Below are positions 11,875 to 24,600 of a stretch of 64,000 bases of DNA, one piece after another. The translations under genes were made by a program, and so were the position numbers. Below the pieces are notes generated by a model. That model saw only the letters and a program-made list of their open reading frames with translations. It was not told the origin of the DNA and did no database searches. The stretch comes from Echinococcus granulosus. Lineage: Eukaryota > Platyhelminthes > Cestoda > Cyclophyllidea > Taeniidae. Positions within the stretch are counted from its first letter, which is position 1. Each line of letters opens with the position of its first letter. The DNA is taken from assembly GCF_000524195.1 (NCBI RefSeq), contig NW_020170482.1, positions 56,828 through 120,827 on the forward strand, given 5' to 3'.

Positions 11875-14800
11875 ATGTATCCAAGCCCGCTAAATCACTA
11901 CAGTAGTCACCATACACCACCATTTCATCTGCAACAGCGAAGAAGGCCACGTCCAAGCCTGGAACCCTTCAGCATTCAAATGAACCCGGAGCAGAGCTCT
12001 GCCTCGGGGTCGTTATATGTGCACAACCCGGCCATGGTGCCCCGTAGCACAAATTATGATAGAATGGGGATGGGAAGCGAAGATGTAGGTATGGATGGGG
12101 CGGCTCGGGTTCAGCCCTTCTCCTTTGCATGCGAACTTGCTCATGGCAGTAACCAGGTTCGTATCTCGGGCTTTGCCAACATCCCTGAGCTCTATCAACG
12201 AATTGCAGAGACCTTCAGCATCCCTGTCTCGCAGGTGAGTCACCCATATTCACGTTTTCTTGAAATTCTCAACTTCATTTGTTTACATGACTTCCCAAAG
12301 AATCGCCTTTATTAATAAGTACCAGTCTCACGATTCGACTAAACGAAAATTTTCGAATTGCCTCTCTGCTCTGCATCTGCCGGTCAATGGAGGGGCTATT
12401 CAATGGAAAACTTGAATTGTGACATAAAGAGGTGGAGAAGCTTTGAAAACTCCTCCATCTGTTTTCAAATGGTTTGAGAGGTCATGTTCTGGGCTGATTT
12501 TCTCTCCCTTATACCTCTCACTCAAAAAGGCTATTCTATTACCTTCTATTAGCGTAAAAACTCGATTAGAGAAGCTTGGTGGAGCCAGCATTCCTAGAAG
12601 ACTGGCCATTGAAGACTCATTCATTTTTTAACTTGGTCCACCAACTTTCAAATTCCCTATTAAACCTGTTAATTAGAGCATAAATGCTCTGATTCAAAGA
12701 ATAACGTCCTTTTTGATGAGCTACTTGACATTTTCTGGCACAACTTGCATGAAGTCTTGTGGAAACATTACACAAACATATTGGCATAGAGCCTTTTAGT
12801 AATATTGCCCCTTCGCATCTATTTGGTAGTGGAATGACGGCTTTTTATTACCCAAAGTTTGCAATTTTTGGGCTAATTAAGAGTAAAATGTTTTTGGTGA
12901 AGAATCCCTCGCCCTTTTTCTCAGGCTCCAAATCGTTTTAAACAAGAGTTATTTGTTGAAAATAGGGGAACAACGTCCATTTTGAAGTCTAAAGAGAAAA
13001 GCAAATGTTTATGTTATCCTAAAATTCCACTAATTTCTCGCTTCTGTGATCAAGCGAGTACTTTGACTTCAGTGTTTGCCTCCCCTTTCAATCAAAGTGT
13101 GGAGGTTGTTTTTCGCTAAAATCTGTAATTTTGTTGCAATTCATTGTAGCGGATTTCTTGCTGAAGCACACACAAACCCACATGGTCTAAAATTTGCCAA
13201 TGCGGAGACTCAGTGCAGGCAGAGCGCACAAATTACTCTGAAGTTTGGCCATTTTGGGCTTTAAAATTATGCCATACTTTGACTTACCGATTTAAAGTTA
13301 ACAAAGTCATGAACACGTGCTGACATTCACACATCAAATTCCGAATTTCTCTACTTTCCAACTAAACCGTAAAGGTGAGATTTCCATTCGAGTACTCAAA
13401 AAAGCAGAAACTTTACAAAAATGTTATTAGTCACCCCAAAGTAGTGCAATAAACTAGTTACACCAATAAAGTTGACTTCTTGACCTTATTTTATCAAACA
13501 TTATTTGCGCAGTTGGTAGGTAGCATGAGGAATCATCTCACCAGTTAAAATTACTCCTGGTTTTAGGTCAAAACCTTAATTTTGTCGGTCTGTGGGCTGA
13601 ACTTTCAACTAACACAGCATCTCGAGCATGTAGTTTGGCAGCAAAATTCGTATTTTCAATCCACGTGATCTCTTATTACTGTGACTCATTCGGCAATTTT
13701 TACGGTCGACCCAACTTGAAGTCGCTAACTGAATTCAAGTGGTTCACCGACTATACTATTAAGTTCTCTGTTTGTGGATTTTTAAATGGACCAAAAGTAA
13801 GCCCTACAAAACGGAAATACCCTTTAATTTAAGTAGACTTTCACAAAACAAGTTTGCTGTTATTTGTACGAATGCGTCATCGTAAAACTTTTGTGACGAA
13901 ATCTGTTGGATTTCAGCAGTGTTTAAGCGCAACAGAGTTCTTGCCTGCGTCATACATTTCACACCCAATTTTTAGCATTTGCTTTGTTTTAGTGGTTTTC
14001 AAAGTTACCACGATATTTGCATAATTGAAAAGTGGTTGTGTGGTTAGCCATTGACTTATGCGGACCAAGGTCACTTGATTTGCATGAGCTTCTTATCTAT
14101 CGAAAATTTGAATCCAATTTTCTTGAATAAAATTAGCATACCATGCCCTATGGAAGGAAGAACTTAGAATCCCGGTCGTAGAATAAGCCTTTGGAAGGGA
14201 GGTTATAGTACAGATCAGCTACATAGAGTAACCATTCGACAAATGAATACTGCGAACTGAGTTATTACTTCTCTTATTCCCAGTAGATCATGTACTGCAC
14301 ATTGGACACGCCACGGGTCGATATGAACAAGCTGCTAGGCAATCAGTTATCCTTCAATCATGTAATTTACGCCCACATACGAGGCCAAACGAAGGAAGTG
14401 AGCCTCTTGAAGTCTGCCGATGCACTGGGTCTAACCGTGTCGGACAATAAAGCCGGTGGGGTCTTTGTGAAACGCATTTCAAACAATGGCGTGGTGGCGA
14501 AGTTTCTGGAACAATACCCTGATGGTATTTGCCCCGGAGACCTCATCGAGTGCATCAATGGACGCTCCTTCATCAATTCGCGTCACATGGATGTGGTGAA
14601 GTACCTCAAGGGGCTTCCGCTCGATAGCAGAATTGTACTGCGTCTCATTTCGCCTGAGAAAAGCCCATTACGTAAGTCAGATTAGTACTCGTTTTACCAC
14701 AACTTGTAAGGCAACAACCCCAACACTTTTGTAATGCGTCTTTGTTAATTCAACCGCCCATAGTTGATGTCTTCTATTTATGGCGTTTGCATCGCTCTTT

Positions 14801-17462
14801 ACTTGCATCTTTGAATCTGCAATAGAGCTTAACAGTAGCAGATCTCCTTGCCAATGCCTTGAAGCTCAAATCATGGGAGACCTGAATGATCCCACATGGC
14901 AGTAAATAACTAAATGGATAATAAGGCAACGGATTTGGGTGAATCAGTGGAAAGTCATCTGCTTAATTGTGTGATCTTTACACCGCTTTTTAGCATGTGA
15001 AAATTTTCCCTTTAGTTAGCGATTAGCTTACATCTTTGCATGAATCGCTTCATGAGAAAAGTGGGAGGTCGGGGTGTAATTGCAAAAACGGAAGAAAAAA
15101 TGAGGCACGAGTAGTTGGAGAGAGGAGACAGTGGGATTGCTCAGGCGGATGCTGGTGCAGCATTTTTAATATTAAGTACCCCTACTGCTATTTTTTGCCG
15201 TTATTCTTTGACAGTTCAATCGTATCATTGCCAACTTCACTCTGTGATGGAACTCAAATTCACCTCTAAAGCTGCCTGATGTTACGAATGCCTGGAAGGT
15301 TTCAGGCAAAATTTGGGCTTCATTACAATCAGCATCCAAATATGGTAGAATTTTTATGCAGTGCACGTCATCGCTAGATTAGACAAGTACTCCCCACGGT
15401 TTCGATTGAAGCATACTTCTTTTGTGATGCATCGGTTGTTTTAAAGGCTTAGAAGTAGCGTTATTTTCTACGTTTGGTAATCTAATTAGAAGATGTGAAG
15501 GATATGTTCAACTGTGCAGAATGTAGAGTGTCCTCACGTCAGATAGCCCATCATTGAGTTTAAAAGGCGGAACGGGGCCTTGCGATGGTACGGGTCCAGA
15601 GTGCTGTGCACATTCGGTGCATTTGTGGTGCTGCACCTCGCAATCCGCTACTTACACTAATTAAGTAGAGGAAGTATTTGCAGTGAATTTACTGATGTCC
15701 ATACTTGAAATAGCAATGACATAAGTAGCGTTTTGTAAGACACGAATTCCTCCCGGAATATAACAGATTTTAACATAAGTGGTTTCGACAAACTTGTTTA
15801 AGCAGCATAAGCAGCATCCACAGGAATCTGAAAAAAATGTTTCGACCGAAGAAGTTCGTATTCATCCTTTTTCATTTTAATGTTTTATGATTAAATATTA
15901 AGACATTTCTTTCAGCGGAATTATCCAAACGGCACAAACATCCTGGCACATCTGGAAAGCAGACAATCCGATTCACCACCACTGGTGCTGACATCAGGGA
16001 AGCCGTACGTCCTCTTTTCGACGTAGCTGTATTCTGGCTATAGTAAATACATTTTAACCAATCGGAAATAGGTGCAAGATATCTATCAATAGGGAGGCAC
16101 CATCAACACATTAGCCAGAGAGAATTGCGTCTCGGAATTCGACGGTTATTCGATACGTAAAAGACGAAATGCTATTATGATTTGTAAGAAAAGGTGAGGT
16201 TAAATGAACTGTGCTCAGCCATTTTATTTGCCACCTCTTGAGGCGACACATGCGGGCCTAACTTGGTTAGAAATATCCTCGATGGTCGGTGCTTTAAAAT
16301 CCAAATTCCATTTCAAGCTTTCAGCGATATGTCAGACCTCCGATGGCCGCCCTGCGGTAAGTTGGGTCATCTAGGGACAGCGCGTGTATCATCAGCATTG
16401 TTGGGCACTTTACCGTTACTTTGTTCTCCTCATTAATGTACCCACCCTGACGCACATCTCTCATCGCATATCCTTATTTGTTTGCCACATTTCTAGCATT
16501 GAGAAATGAAGAGGTCAGAGCTGAATGAATTTGTGCTTTTCGTTTCAGTTGAGTCAAAGTCAGGAGGTCTTGCTTCGCAGACTTGCTGAGACCGTGGAGG
16601 ACTTCATCGGTATTGCTGACGAAGAGTTGGGTCAGTTTCATCTCACTATTTACCATTTAAGCTGCATTCACGGAAATCTTCATGAAACGATATTCATAAG
16701 CAAATTACTGCACCCTTTTTTGACACTTAGATTTCAGCCAAAGGAAACAGTAGTAGCCAGTAGTTTGGGATGGATATGTATGCAAAACTTGTTCCGAACT
16801 CGCTGTCATATGGTAGGTATTTTGAACAGGTGTGTACCAAGAGCACGGACCCACCTTCACTGGCATTTGATGAATCTCTTTCACGGCAAACCTCGATAGG
16901 GGGATTGAAATGCTCAGAAATGTTCATACGCTACGTACGTAAAATCGCCCATCACGTCCGGTCGTATACAGCTGAGGCTTTGAAGAGCGGATAAAGAAGC
17001 CTAGAAATGATTCACAAAAAAATAGGGGAGCCAAATCTGACGGCCCCGAATTCAATCTAGGGCTTTTGACTTTAAATTGTCAAAAAATATTTAGACAACC
17101 TTATTGATAATTATATACGTCTTGCGGCTTCTTGAATCTCTTATACCTCAAAAACTATATTCCATAAATTAACAACTTTATCCAGTAAGATTTGCTGAAG
17201 AAGACTAGCACTTGATTGGGCATTTCCACGACTCCTAATTTGGCCAATCAGGATCTAGCGTGTAGAAACTAGCATTTTCATCAGTCTTTCACGTCTAGCC
17301 CAATCAATATATGATCTGGAGTGTCGATCCGCGACAAAGGAGGACTTTTTCGAGCTCCTGAAGGAGTACCACTCTGATTTTAACTTTCCTCCACGGATTG
17401 CGGAGAAGTTTTGGCTGGCCTACGAGTATCACCTGGACCCCATGCGCAGCCACAGGAATTGA
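11875..17462 (+). CDS. GIPC: GIPC family PDZ adaptor, 5 exons
   Basis: Homologue of GIPC (GAIP-interacting protein, C terminus), a cytoplasmic adaptor that links receptor tails to myosin VI during endocytic trafficking. Exons are 11875-12234, 14287-14671, 15916-16004, 16549-16630 and 17299-17462, all frame-consistent, giving about 359 residues (vertebrate GIPC1 is about 333). Exon 1 encodes a proline- and serine-rich N-terminus, then the GIPC N-terminal region (FACELAHGS, SGFANIPELYQRIAE). Exon 2 gives YCTLDTPRVDMNKLLG and the PDZ domain with ALGLTVSD as carboxylate-binding loop and GDLIECINGRS. Exons 4-5 encode the C-terminal GH2 region (AETVEDFIGIADEEL, PPRIAEKFWLAYEY). The acceptor of exon 2 must be the TAG at 14284-14286; using CAG three bases earlier would add a stop. 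The start is uncertain: the ATG at 11980 in the same frame would remove 35 residues. Confidence 0.92.
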
Positions 17463-17558
17463 CCGCATGCCAGGTGGGAGAGGGAGCAGACCCTCCTTGA
17501 GAGACACTTTACGAACTGACTCATAACAACGCGGTTTACAATTGAGTTTGTTGTGTAA

Positions 17559-17564
17559 AATAAA
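17559..17564 (+). terminator. Polyadenylation signal of GIPC
   Basis: AATAAA about 97 nt after the GIPC stop codon, on the coding strand. Confidence 0.6.
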
Positions 17565-18669
17565 TGCTTTGACTCGCTGTTAGGATTTCCTCGACTCCCC
17601 CCAAACGCGTAAAACGATCAGGCCTAAGTGGTTGCTCCACTAGATGGACCTTAAAGTTCATCTGATAGATTGACAAGTCGCATAGAAAGGACTAAATCCA
17701 TTCGGTAGATTGGTCCTTAGTTCGTCATTGACTGCCAGTCAATTAACACACAGGCTAGATCTGTCACCCTGCTGTCTGAAGGTTTTCTGTCAAACAATTA
17801 ATAGGGGCAAGGAGGGCGACCCGGTCGTGCGTTTCTCCCTTCGCTGGTTCCCACGTTATTGACGTTGAGATGTTTGGGTTTGAAGTCTGATTGTGGATGG
17901 ACTGGTAGAGCCCTACCGATTAGTCATAGCGATGGGGATGCTTCAAGTCGACTTGTCACCGAGTTCGGGGATATTTTCATAGAAAAAAAAACCGACTTTG
18001 AGGTGTTTTTACACCGAGCGAACACAACTAATTGAAACTCCTCATCAATAAACTTGAAATTTGCTGGTGGATCCTGAGACTATGACGTCCTGTCCGGGTG
18101 TACGGTAAAAACAAATCTAAAATCGGAGAGATGCTCTCCAGCTCTGCTTCAAAGATGACTGGGGGCGCAAGAGAAGGAACCAAACTTTTACAAGACTGCG
18201 AAGAACCGCACGAATTGAAATTAAGAAAAGCAGCCCGGAACGTACTACAAAGTTCATTTATATTAGGCAAGAGAGGCACAGAGGTGTGAGGAGGTGATTA
18301 AGGAGTACGTGTAAGAAGTCATTATCAACTACTTAAATAGTCATGGGGGCAGGGGCAGGGGGAGGCTGCCTCCAGACGACTATTTTAATTAAAAAAGAAA
18401 AACAGCTTCTCAATTTGGAAGAAACATGATGCATTCATCAAAAAAGTGAATTGGAGGAGCGGGGAGGAAGAAAAACGCCGAACTGACCTCCCGAGGGGAT
18501 GATAAATGAGGAGTAAAGTGGGAAGTCAACTCCGACCTAAAAATTAGATTAGAACGAATTTAAAAAAATGGCGTATTCGCCAACCAAAAAAGAAGGATGG
18601 ATGAACTAACTTCCAGAGTGGAAGAAAAAAAGGCATAAATAGTGCAGGGAGCAAGCTATTACTTGCCTC
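17565..18669. other. Convergent GIPC-CYC1 intergenic region
   Basis: Both flanking genes end here. A purine-rich plus-strand stretch (about 18440-18640, G/A runs) lies just beyond the CYC1 stop. No further gene was recognised. Confidence 0.55.
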
Positions 18670-21600
18670 CTAGAGGTCCTTCGGCATCGGGCGGTTCTTA
18701 TAGACCACTTTGCGGGTCAGAATGTTGGCCCACTTCTTGCGTTTGTACACACCAGCAAGAATGGTTCCAATGACCATTACGATGACTGCCTTGAAGAGAA
18801 CTCGCTTGCGCTTGTCATGATTCCGATCTGACGACCAGGTGAGAAAGCTCACCAAGTCCTTGGCCATCTGCGAGACGCTGGCTGGCGTCCCATCCGCGAA
18901 CTCCACCTGCTCATCGTACAGCGGTGGTGTCATGGTCAGCGCGCCACCTGGGAAGTAGGGATTGTAGTACTGACCCTTCTCCAGCTCCCGGCCCGGCGGT
19001 GGGTCACAATAGCCTAGCAACAAGAGCGATAGCCATATCTTATAACCATCTTTGAAGACAAGGCAACAGAATGATTGCTAGATAATTTATAAATAGCAAA
19101 CATCCCACTTTATCGGCTCACAATTTTTCATACCGAATCTTAAGGTTGAACGCTAGCGTGGCGGTGTGTCGTCGGCCAGTTCAACCAAGACGCTGTTAAT
19201 CAAGATGGTAAGTTCACGTTAACACGTTTGCAAAATCAAAAACTCATGGATGTTTACCAGTGTAGAGACTTTAGGCACAGAAGGGTGATAGTGGTGACGC
19301 TCGCTCCCCAAAGGGACACTTAATTTGATGGTGGAGACCTTTCAACAGTGACTACTGTGAAACATTCCACTTAGCAAAAGGAACACATTCTCGTGGATTC
19401 GGGAGAGGTGCATAACTTACTGGGAAATTACATAATAGGCAAAGCTTTTCACATGAATGGTGAACACAAGGAGCTGAGTGCCAGCACTGACGATGAAGTG
19501 AAGCAGGCTGACGTCCATTATACTGAAAAATCTTTCTGTACCGGCACTGGTTTCTGCGTTAGTTAAAGCCTGCGATAGGTGTGTAAAAGAAGCGGGCGAC
19601 TATATCAGATAAACAAACATGATTCCCGTGAAGATTTGGAAGTTGCTGTTGGCCTTAATCGCTCCATGTACATTAGTGATAGCACCGTAGGGGATCCTCG
19701 ATACCTGTTACCTTTCCCAGGTAACACAATCCCTCAGTCAGGACAGAGGAAAGGCACCTGGGACGAATGGGCAAATTCGCGGGAGCCAGAACTATTCCTA
19801 ACCAGCTCCATTTTCGCCTCACTTCCATCCACCAACTGTCTATTCTAGTACATTCTACGCTCGTAAATGCGTAGCGCTGAAGGCAGGATGGAAATTATCA
19901 CTTGGGTAAATACGGAGGATGGGGAGGAGGCGGTACCTTCCGCCCCATCTCATCCAAAGTGCAATTCTTCCTACAAGCAGGATAAGCCGTATGAAGTGTG
20001 GAGTCTTGCAATAATAAAGACTAAACTTTTCTCTCAACTAATGATTAACTTTTGACTGTTTCAGGAAAAAAGATGAATGTTTTCACTGAGAAGGGAGCTA
20101 CACACATGACTGAACACTTCAGCCAGCGGGAGTTGCACACAGACACCGTGTTCAGATTGTGCATAGGTTCTTAGCATTAGCGACAACTGTCTTTGAAGCC
20201 TATCTCTCGATTATCCTGGTTGGGAAATCAACGCAAGACATAACCACTTGCATGCACATCTTTGAGTTATATCCTACCAAGTATAAATCTCGGTAGTGAC
20301 CGATGTTTGGTCTTGAACAAGGGAATAACCTCTACCAAACAATTCCGCGCACCACACACAAACACACACTCAAAGCAGGCATAGTTGATTATCCTGGAAC
20401 AACCAACGAACAAAAAACACTCCTCACAATAAACCCATCTAGCAATTCAGTCAGTAAGTCAGTCGGCAAGCAACTTAAAATACATTGAGCACCTCTATGG
20501 AATACGTGGAAGAAAAAGCAACAGAGGATAAACAAGAAGAGAAGAACAGCAAAGCTATAGTCTTCCAAGCTCATCTATCTTTCATCTCAGCACGTCGTCA
20601 ATATCAACGGCATGTGTGGACATAAAAACTAAGCGTATCGAGTTGCTAAGATGACGTTCTACCGTCTGTGCCCAAATGCAATCCTTACTCTTTTTCATCC
20701 ATGATGGAAAAGGTATGGATTATTAATGTTGCTAACACCCATTTCACCTTTCAACATCAAAGTATGAGCTATAGAATGAGACTTAAAAGGAGGTGCTTTA
20801 CGACCACAACATCCCCTCAAAGGCTGTACCCAGAGGGCACTCCGACCGTCTGGTATAGGCAATTGAAGAAAAAGGCATCGAAGTCAAAAACTAGGCAAAA
20901 TTGTCGTCAGCAATTTTGTGAATCTATTTCCCTTACAAGCCAAAGAAGAGGTAGAATATACCAAAATGAAATCGAATTCCTACACTTACCACCTGTGACG
21001 ATGTACTGTAGGAAAAACTGACTAAGCCTCCGAGGCTACGCTCCCGTCGGCAGCTAGTTATCGCGCACCAAAGAAAATAAGGCCTCCAAGAATGAAGACC
21101 TACGCGGACTCGACGCACAAAATGAGCCTTTCTTTAACTATAAATGGCTTTAATCGTCAGTCAGGTTTAAGGTTACTTTTTCGTGGTTTTAACTAGCTAG
21201 ATAGTGTGGAGCACTTCACACCTGCCAAACTCGACGCTCTTAGAGACCCTTATTAGCAATAACGAGCACGCAAACCGACGAGGTAAATTTGTGCTGCCGG
21301 CATGCGCACACAAGCCATCTGCTCACAATATTGAGCGTGTAGGAGAACATTTTTTCTTCCTGTTTTGACGTAATTTAATAAGTGTAGCGACCATCCCTGC
21401 CTCGAGGATGATAGTCCTGTACTAAACTGGGGAAGCGATCAACTTGCCGGAGAGTAAAAGCACAAGACTGTGAGATGGTCAAATACCCCTTCGTTCCCAA
21501 GACAAAAAGTGTTTTCAATGGCTCTCTTGAACCATTCGGATTTCCACCAAAACAGCTCATTATCGTCTCCCAAGCGTCTTAATCAGAGCCGTCTCTAAGG

Positions 21601-24600
21601 GAAAGAAAATGAGTCCCAAGACCAAAAACAGTAGCGGTAAAATCTGTAGAAAACATGATAAGGTAGTTTAATTTAGCGTATTTTAAACTAACTTAAGGCG
21701 AAGACATAATAAAATAAGGTGGTGAAAACGCCTCTACAATTGAGATGATGACAAAAGACCTAAGCAAATGGTTGAATGGACAAACACAGGGGTGGAATAT
21801 GGGATGCATTGATGAATTCAAAGTGGGTGGGTCTGGATATATTGGAGGAGGCTAATACAGACAAATTTCTAAACCAATTTCAACCGGTTCAACAATGAAT
21901 CAGAATCCGATAGACAACTTGAAACCGACAAAATCGACGAGGAGGTGAGCAAGCAGACAAAGGATTACACGTACCAGTGAGCAGATGAAAGACGTAGTCC
22001 TCAAGGCCATGACGTGCTTTGGCAATAAAGGTGAGGTCGGGTGGAAAGGCTCCGTTGTTGGCGAATTGCGCGGCCTCGCGGTTGGGGTAGGGCGAAGGCA
22101 GTAGGTCCGTCAGCCGACCTGGACGTTGAAACATCTTGCCTTCGTCGTCCGGCCCGTCAGTCACTAGGATCTGTAAGGCAAAGTAGCACAGTCACATTAG
22201 CTGTTAAACCCCCGAGCTTGTTACCCCACCCCCTGAGGAGTGGCCCTAGCTATGCATACTAACAATAATAGACTAATGAATTTTCAGCCAAGTGTAATTT
22301 CTGAAATGTAGTGGCAACTTGGGTCAGTAAAATTATTTCACACGCAACTGGGCTTCAGATTAGTCTGAAAAAGAAAACAACCACGTTTTGGTGTCCTGAA
22401 AAGATGATTCAGGACTAATAGGAGTAATAAAAGCCGTCTTTAATGCATAAAATATGACATGTTATGTAGAAATAAGCTCTGATCTTAGCGCTAGAGAAGT
22501 TACTTTTGGTAAGTTAGTACCGTTTAAAGGACAATAGAGGAGTCACAGACCGCGACTCCTCAAAGGTAATATTTTACCAACGGGACACAACTGTTAAATC
22601 CTCAACACTTTGGGCTATATTGACAGTTCAAAGCTACGAAAAACAACATTCTTCAATGACATTAACTTAGGCGGCACTCTAGACCCACTTGAAAGGAAGT
22701 TAAACCGTGACTAAAGGTTGTAAAAGAGCTGCGCAGAGGAGAGGAGAAAAATAAACACTTTAAACATTTGGAGGTAAATACCACCCAAAATACAACACCT
22801 TTGGATAAATTAATTCTCGTCGTAGTGGGGCTTCATTTTCCCTTCAAGACATTAAATTTTCAATCCCCCGAAGTGGTTTGAAAGGGAATCCTGCAACCCT
22901 GAACTCCCTAAAATCGGTGGTTGAAAAAGAATTTCAGGCGAAACATGCCTACGCAAGGCATAGTTTTTCGTGGTGCAAAAAATCCTAAAGCTTTATTCAC
23001 CTATACGATAAAAATGTGTGATGCGTCAAGCCTTCTCTGTCCAAAACTTTGATTCAGTCTCACCTTGTTCCAATCCTGAAATTGTTTGCCCGATTTTGAA
23101 GTCTCTAAGAACCATGGCCTTAGAAAAAAACATATCTCTTGTCTTCTTTATGCTCCATTCAAACAGCACAGAAGCACTTGAAATTATTAAGGTAAACAAA
23201 CTATGAGAAATCGCACTCCATTTCAATTCATGGAATGGGAAGAAATGCGCCTCTGAACTGGCAAAATGGGAATATTTTAAGGTAAATTAGGCCTTGCCTA
23301 AGTATGTACAGCCTAATCATTAATGAAAGAAGCCCACAATTTAGATCCGATTGACGGAGAAAAGTAAATATCACCAAAGTGCTTTGATTAGAAAGAAATA
23401 AACCTTTATTTGACAAAACACTGGCCCTATGAAATGTAAGAAGCCACCCCGTGAGGTAGCTTTATATAGAAACAATTTTCCCTCAGAAACGGTAAGGACT
23501 CGTCTACCAGTAAGAAGAAAGCCCTATTCTTGTTCATGTAATAAACGGCGCTTCATACGAGTCAGCACGCCCGTAAGAAGAATTAAACTTGAGAGCGATA
23601 TCACCTCATCCCCATTTTCACCCTCCGTATTCACCCGGTAGTACTTCTCCTAACTCCCAATAGAAAGTGAAGGAAAGATAGAAATGGAAGCAGTTGGAGC
23701 TGCGTTTAGCTATTTGCTCTCAAAGACAATGCATAGTGTACGAGTGAAAGCTAACTCGAAGAAGACTCATTAGGTGTACATCAGAAGCGAAGCAAACATG
23801 GTTCATGCCATATTTTCCTCGTCTTCTTTGGGAGGTACAGCAATCACCCGACATCACGAGTAAACCGCCTAATTCAACAGTGGTTGTTCAACTCGCACAT
23901 TTGGAGGGGATTTCATGTCATGTGTTCCGTTGTAAAGACGCATCGATATGGTTCACCTCGGTGATACTGCTTGGAAATGGACGAGTTGCATAAGTCTGCC
24001 ACCTTTAGTAAAAACACTTACCCAAAAGCAAACCCTTCCTCTCTTTCCCATTCCCTACTTCTAATGAAAAATGCTCTTTAAAAGTGGCCACCTTATCAGC
24101 TTGTCCTAAGGAAGGAGAGAGGAAATGGAGATGCACCTCAGATTGGGTAGATATAGTCTCAACCTGATTTCCATCTTTCGCACTCCCCTCGGATTTCTTC
24201 AAGCTCCTAATAATGATAACCAGCTTCTCTTAGCAGCAGTACTAGATAATTACGCAATCAGATTCGAAAGAGTATAGAACAGGCAGGTGAAAAAAGGAAC
24301 TGACATAGAAAATGTGGTGGAAAGAGCTAGATTAGGTTATTTGGTTACAGAGACAAATCGGAATTTATAAGTGAAATTCGTAGCAAGCTTGTGTTTCATT
24401 GGATGATAAACTAGTATGGCAACTGTTTCAACTAATTATTTTTTCTATTGTAAAAATCGCAAAGACTTGTCTGGTTGCCTAATACAATCCCATGGGCAGT
24501 TAAGTTTCGTTATTTGCTCCTTCCAATGAGTTTCTGGTGAATTTGCCTCGTTTAGGCTCCTAAATCCGTTAAGCCAAATAAAGACTGCAATAGCTTACTT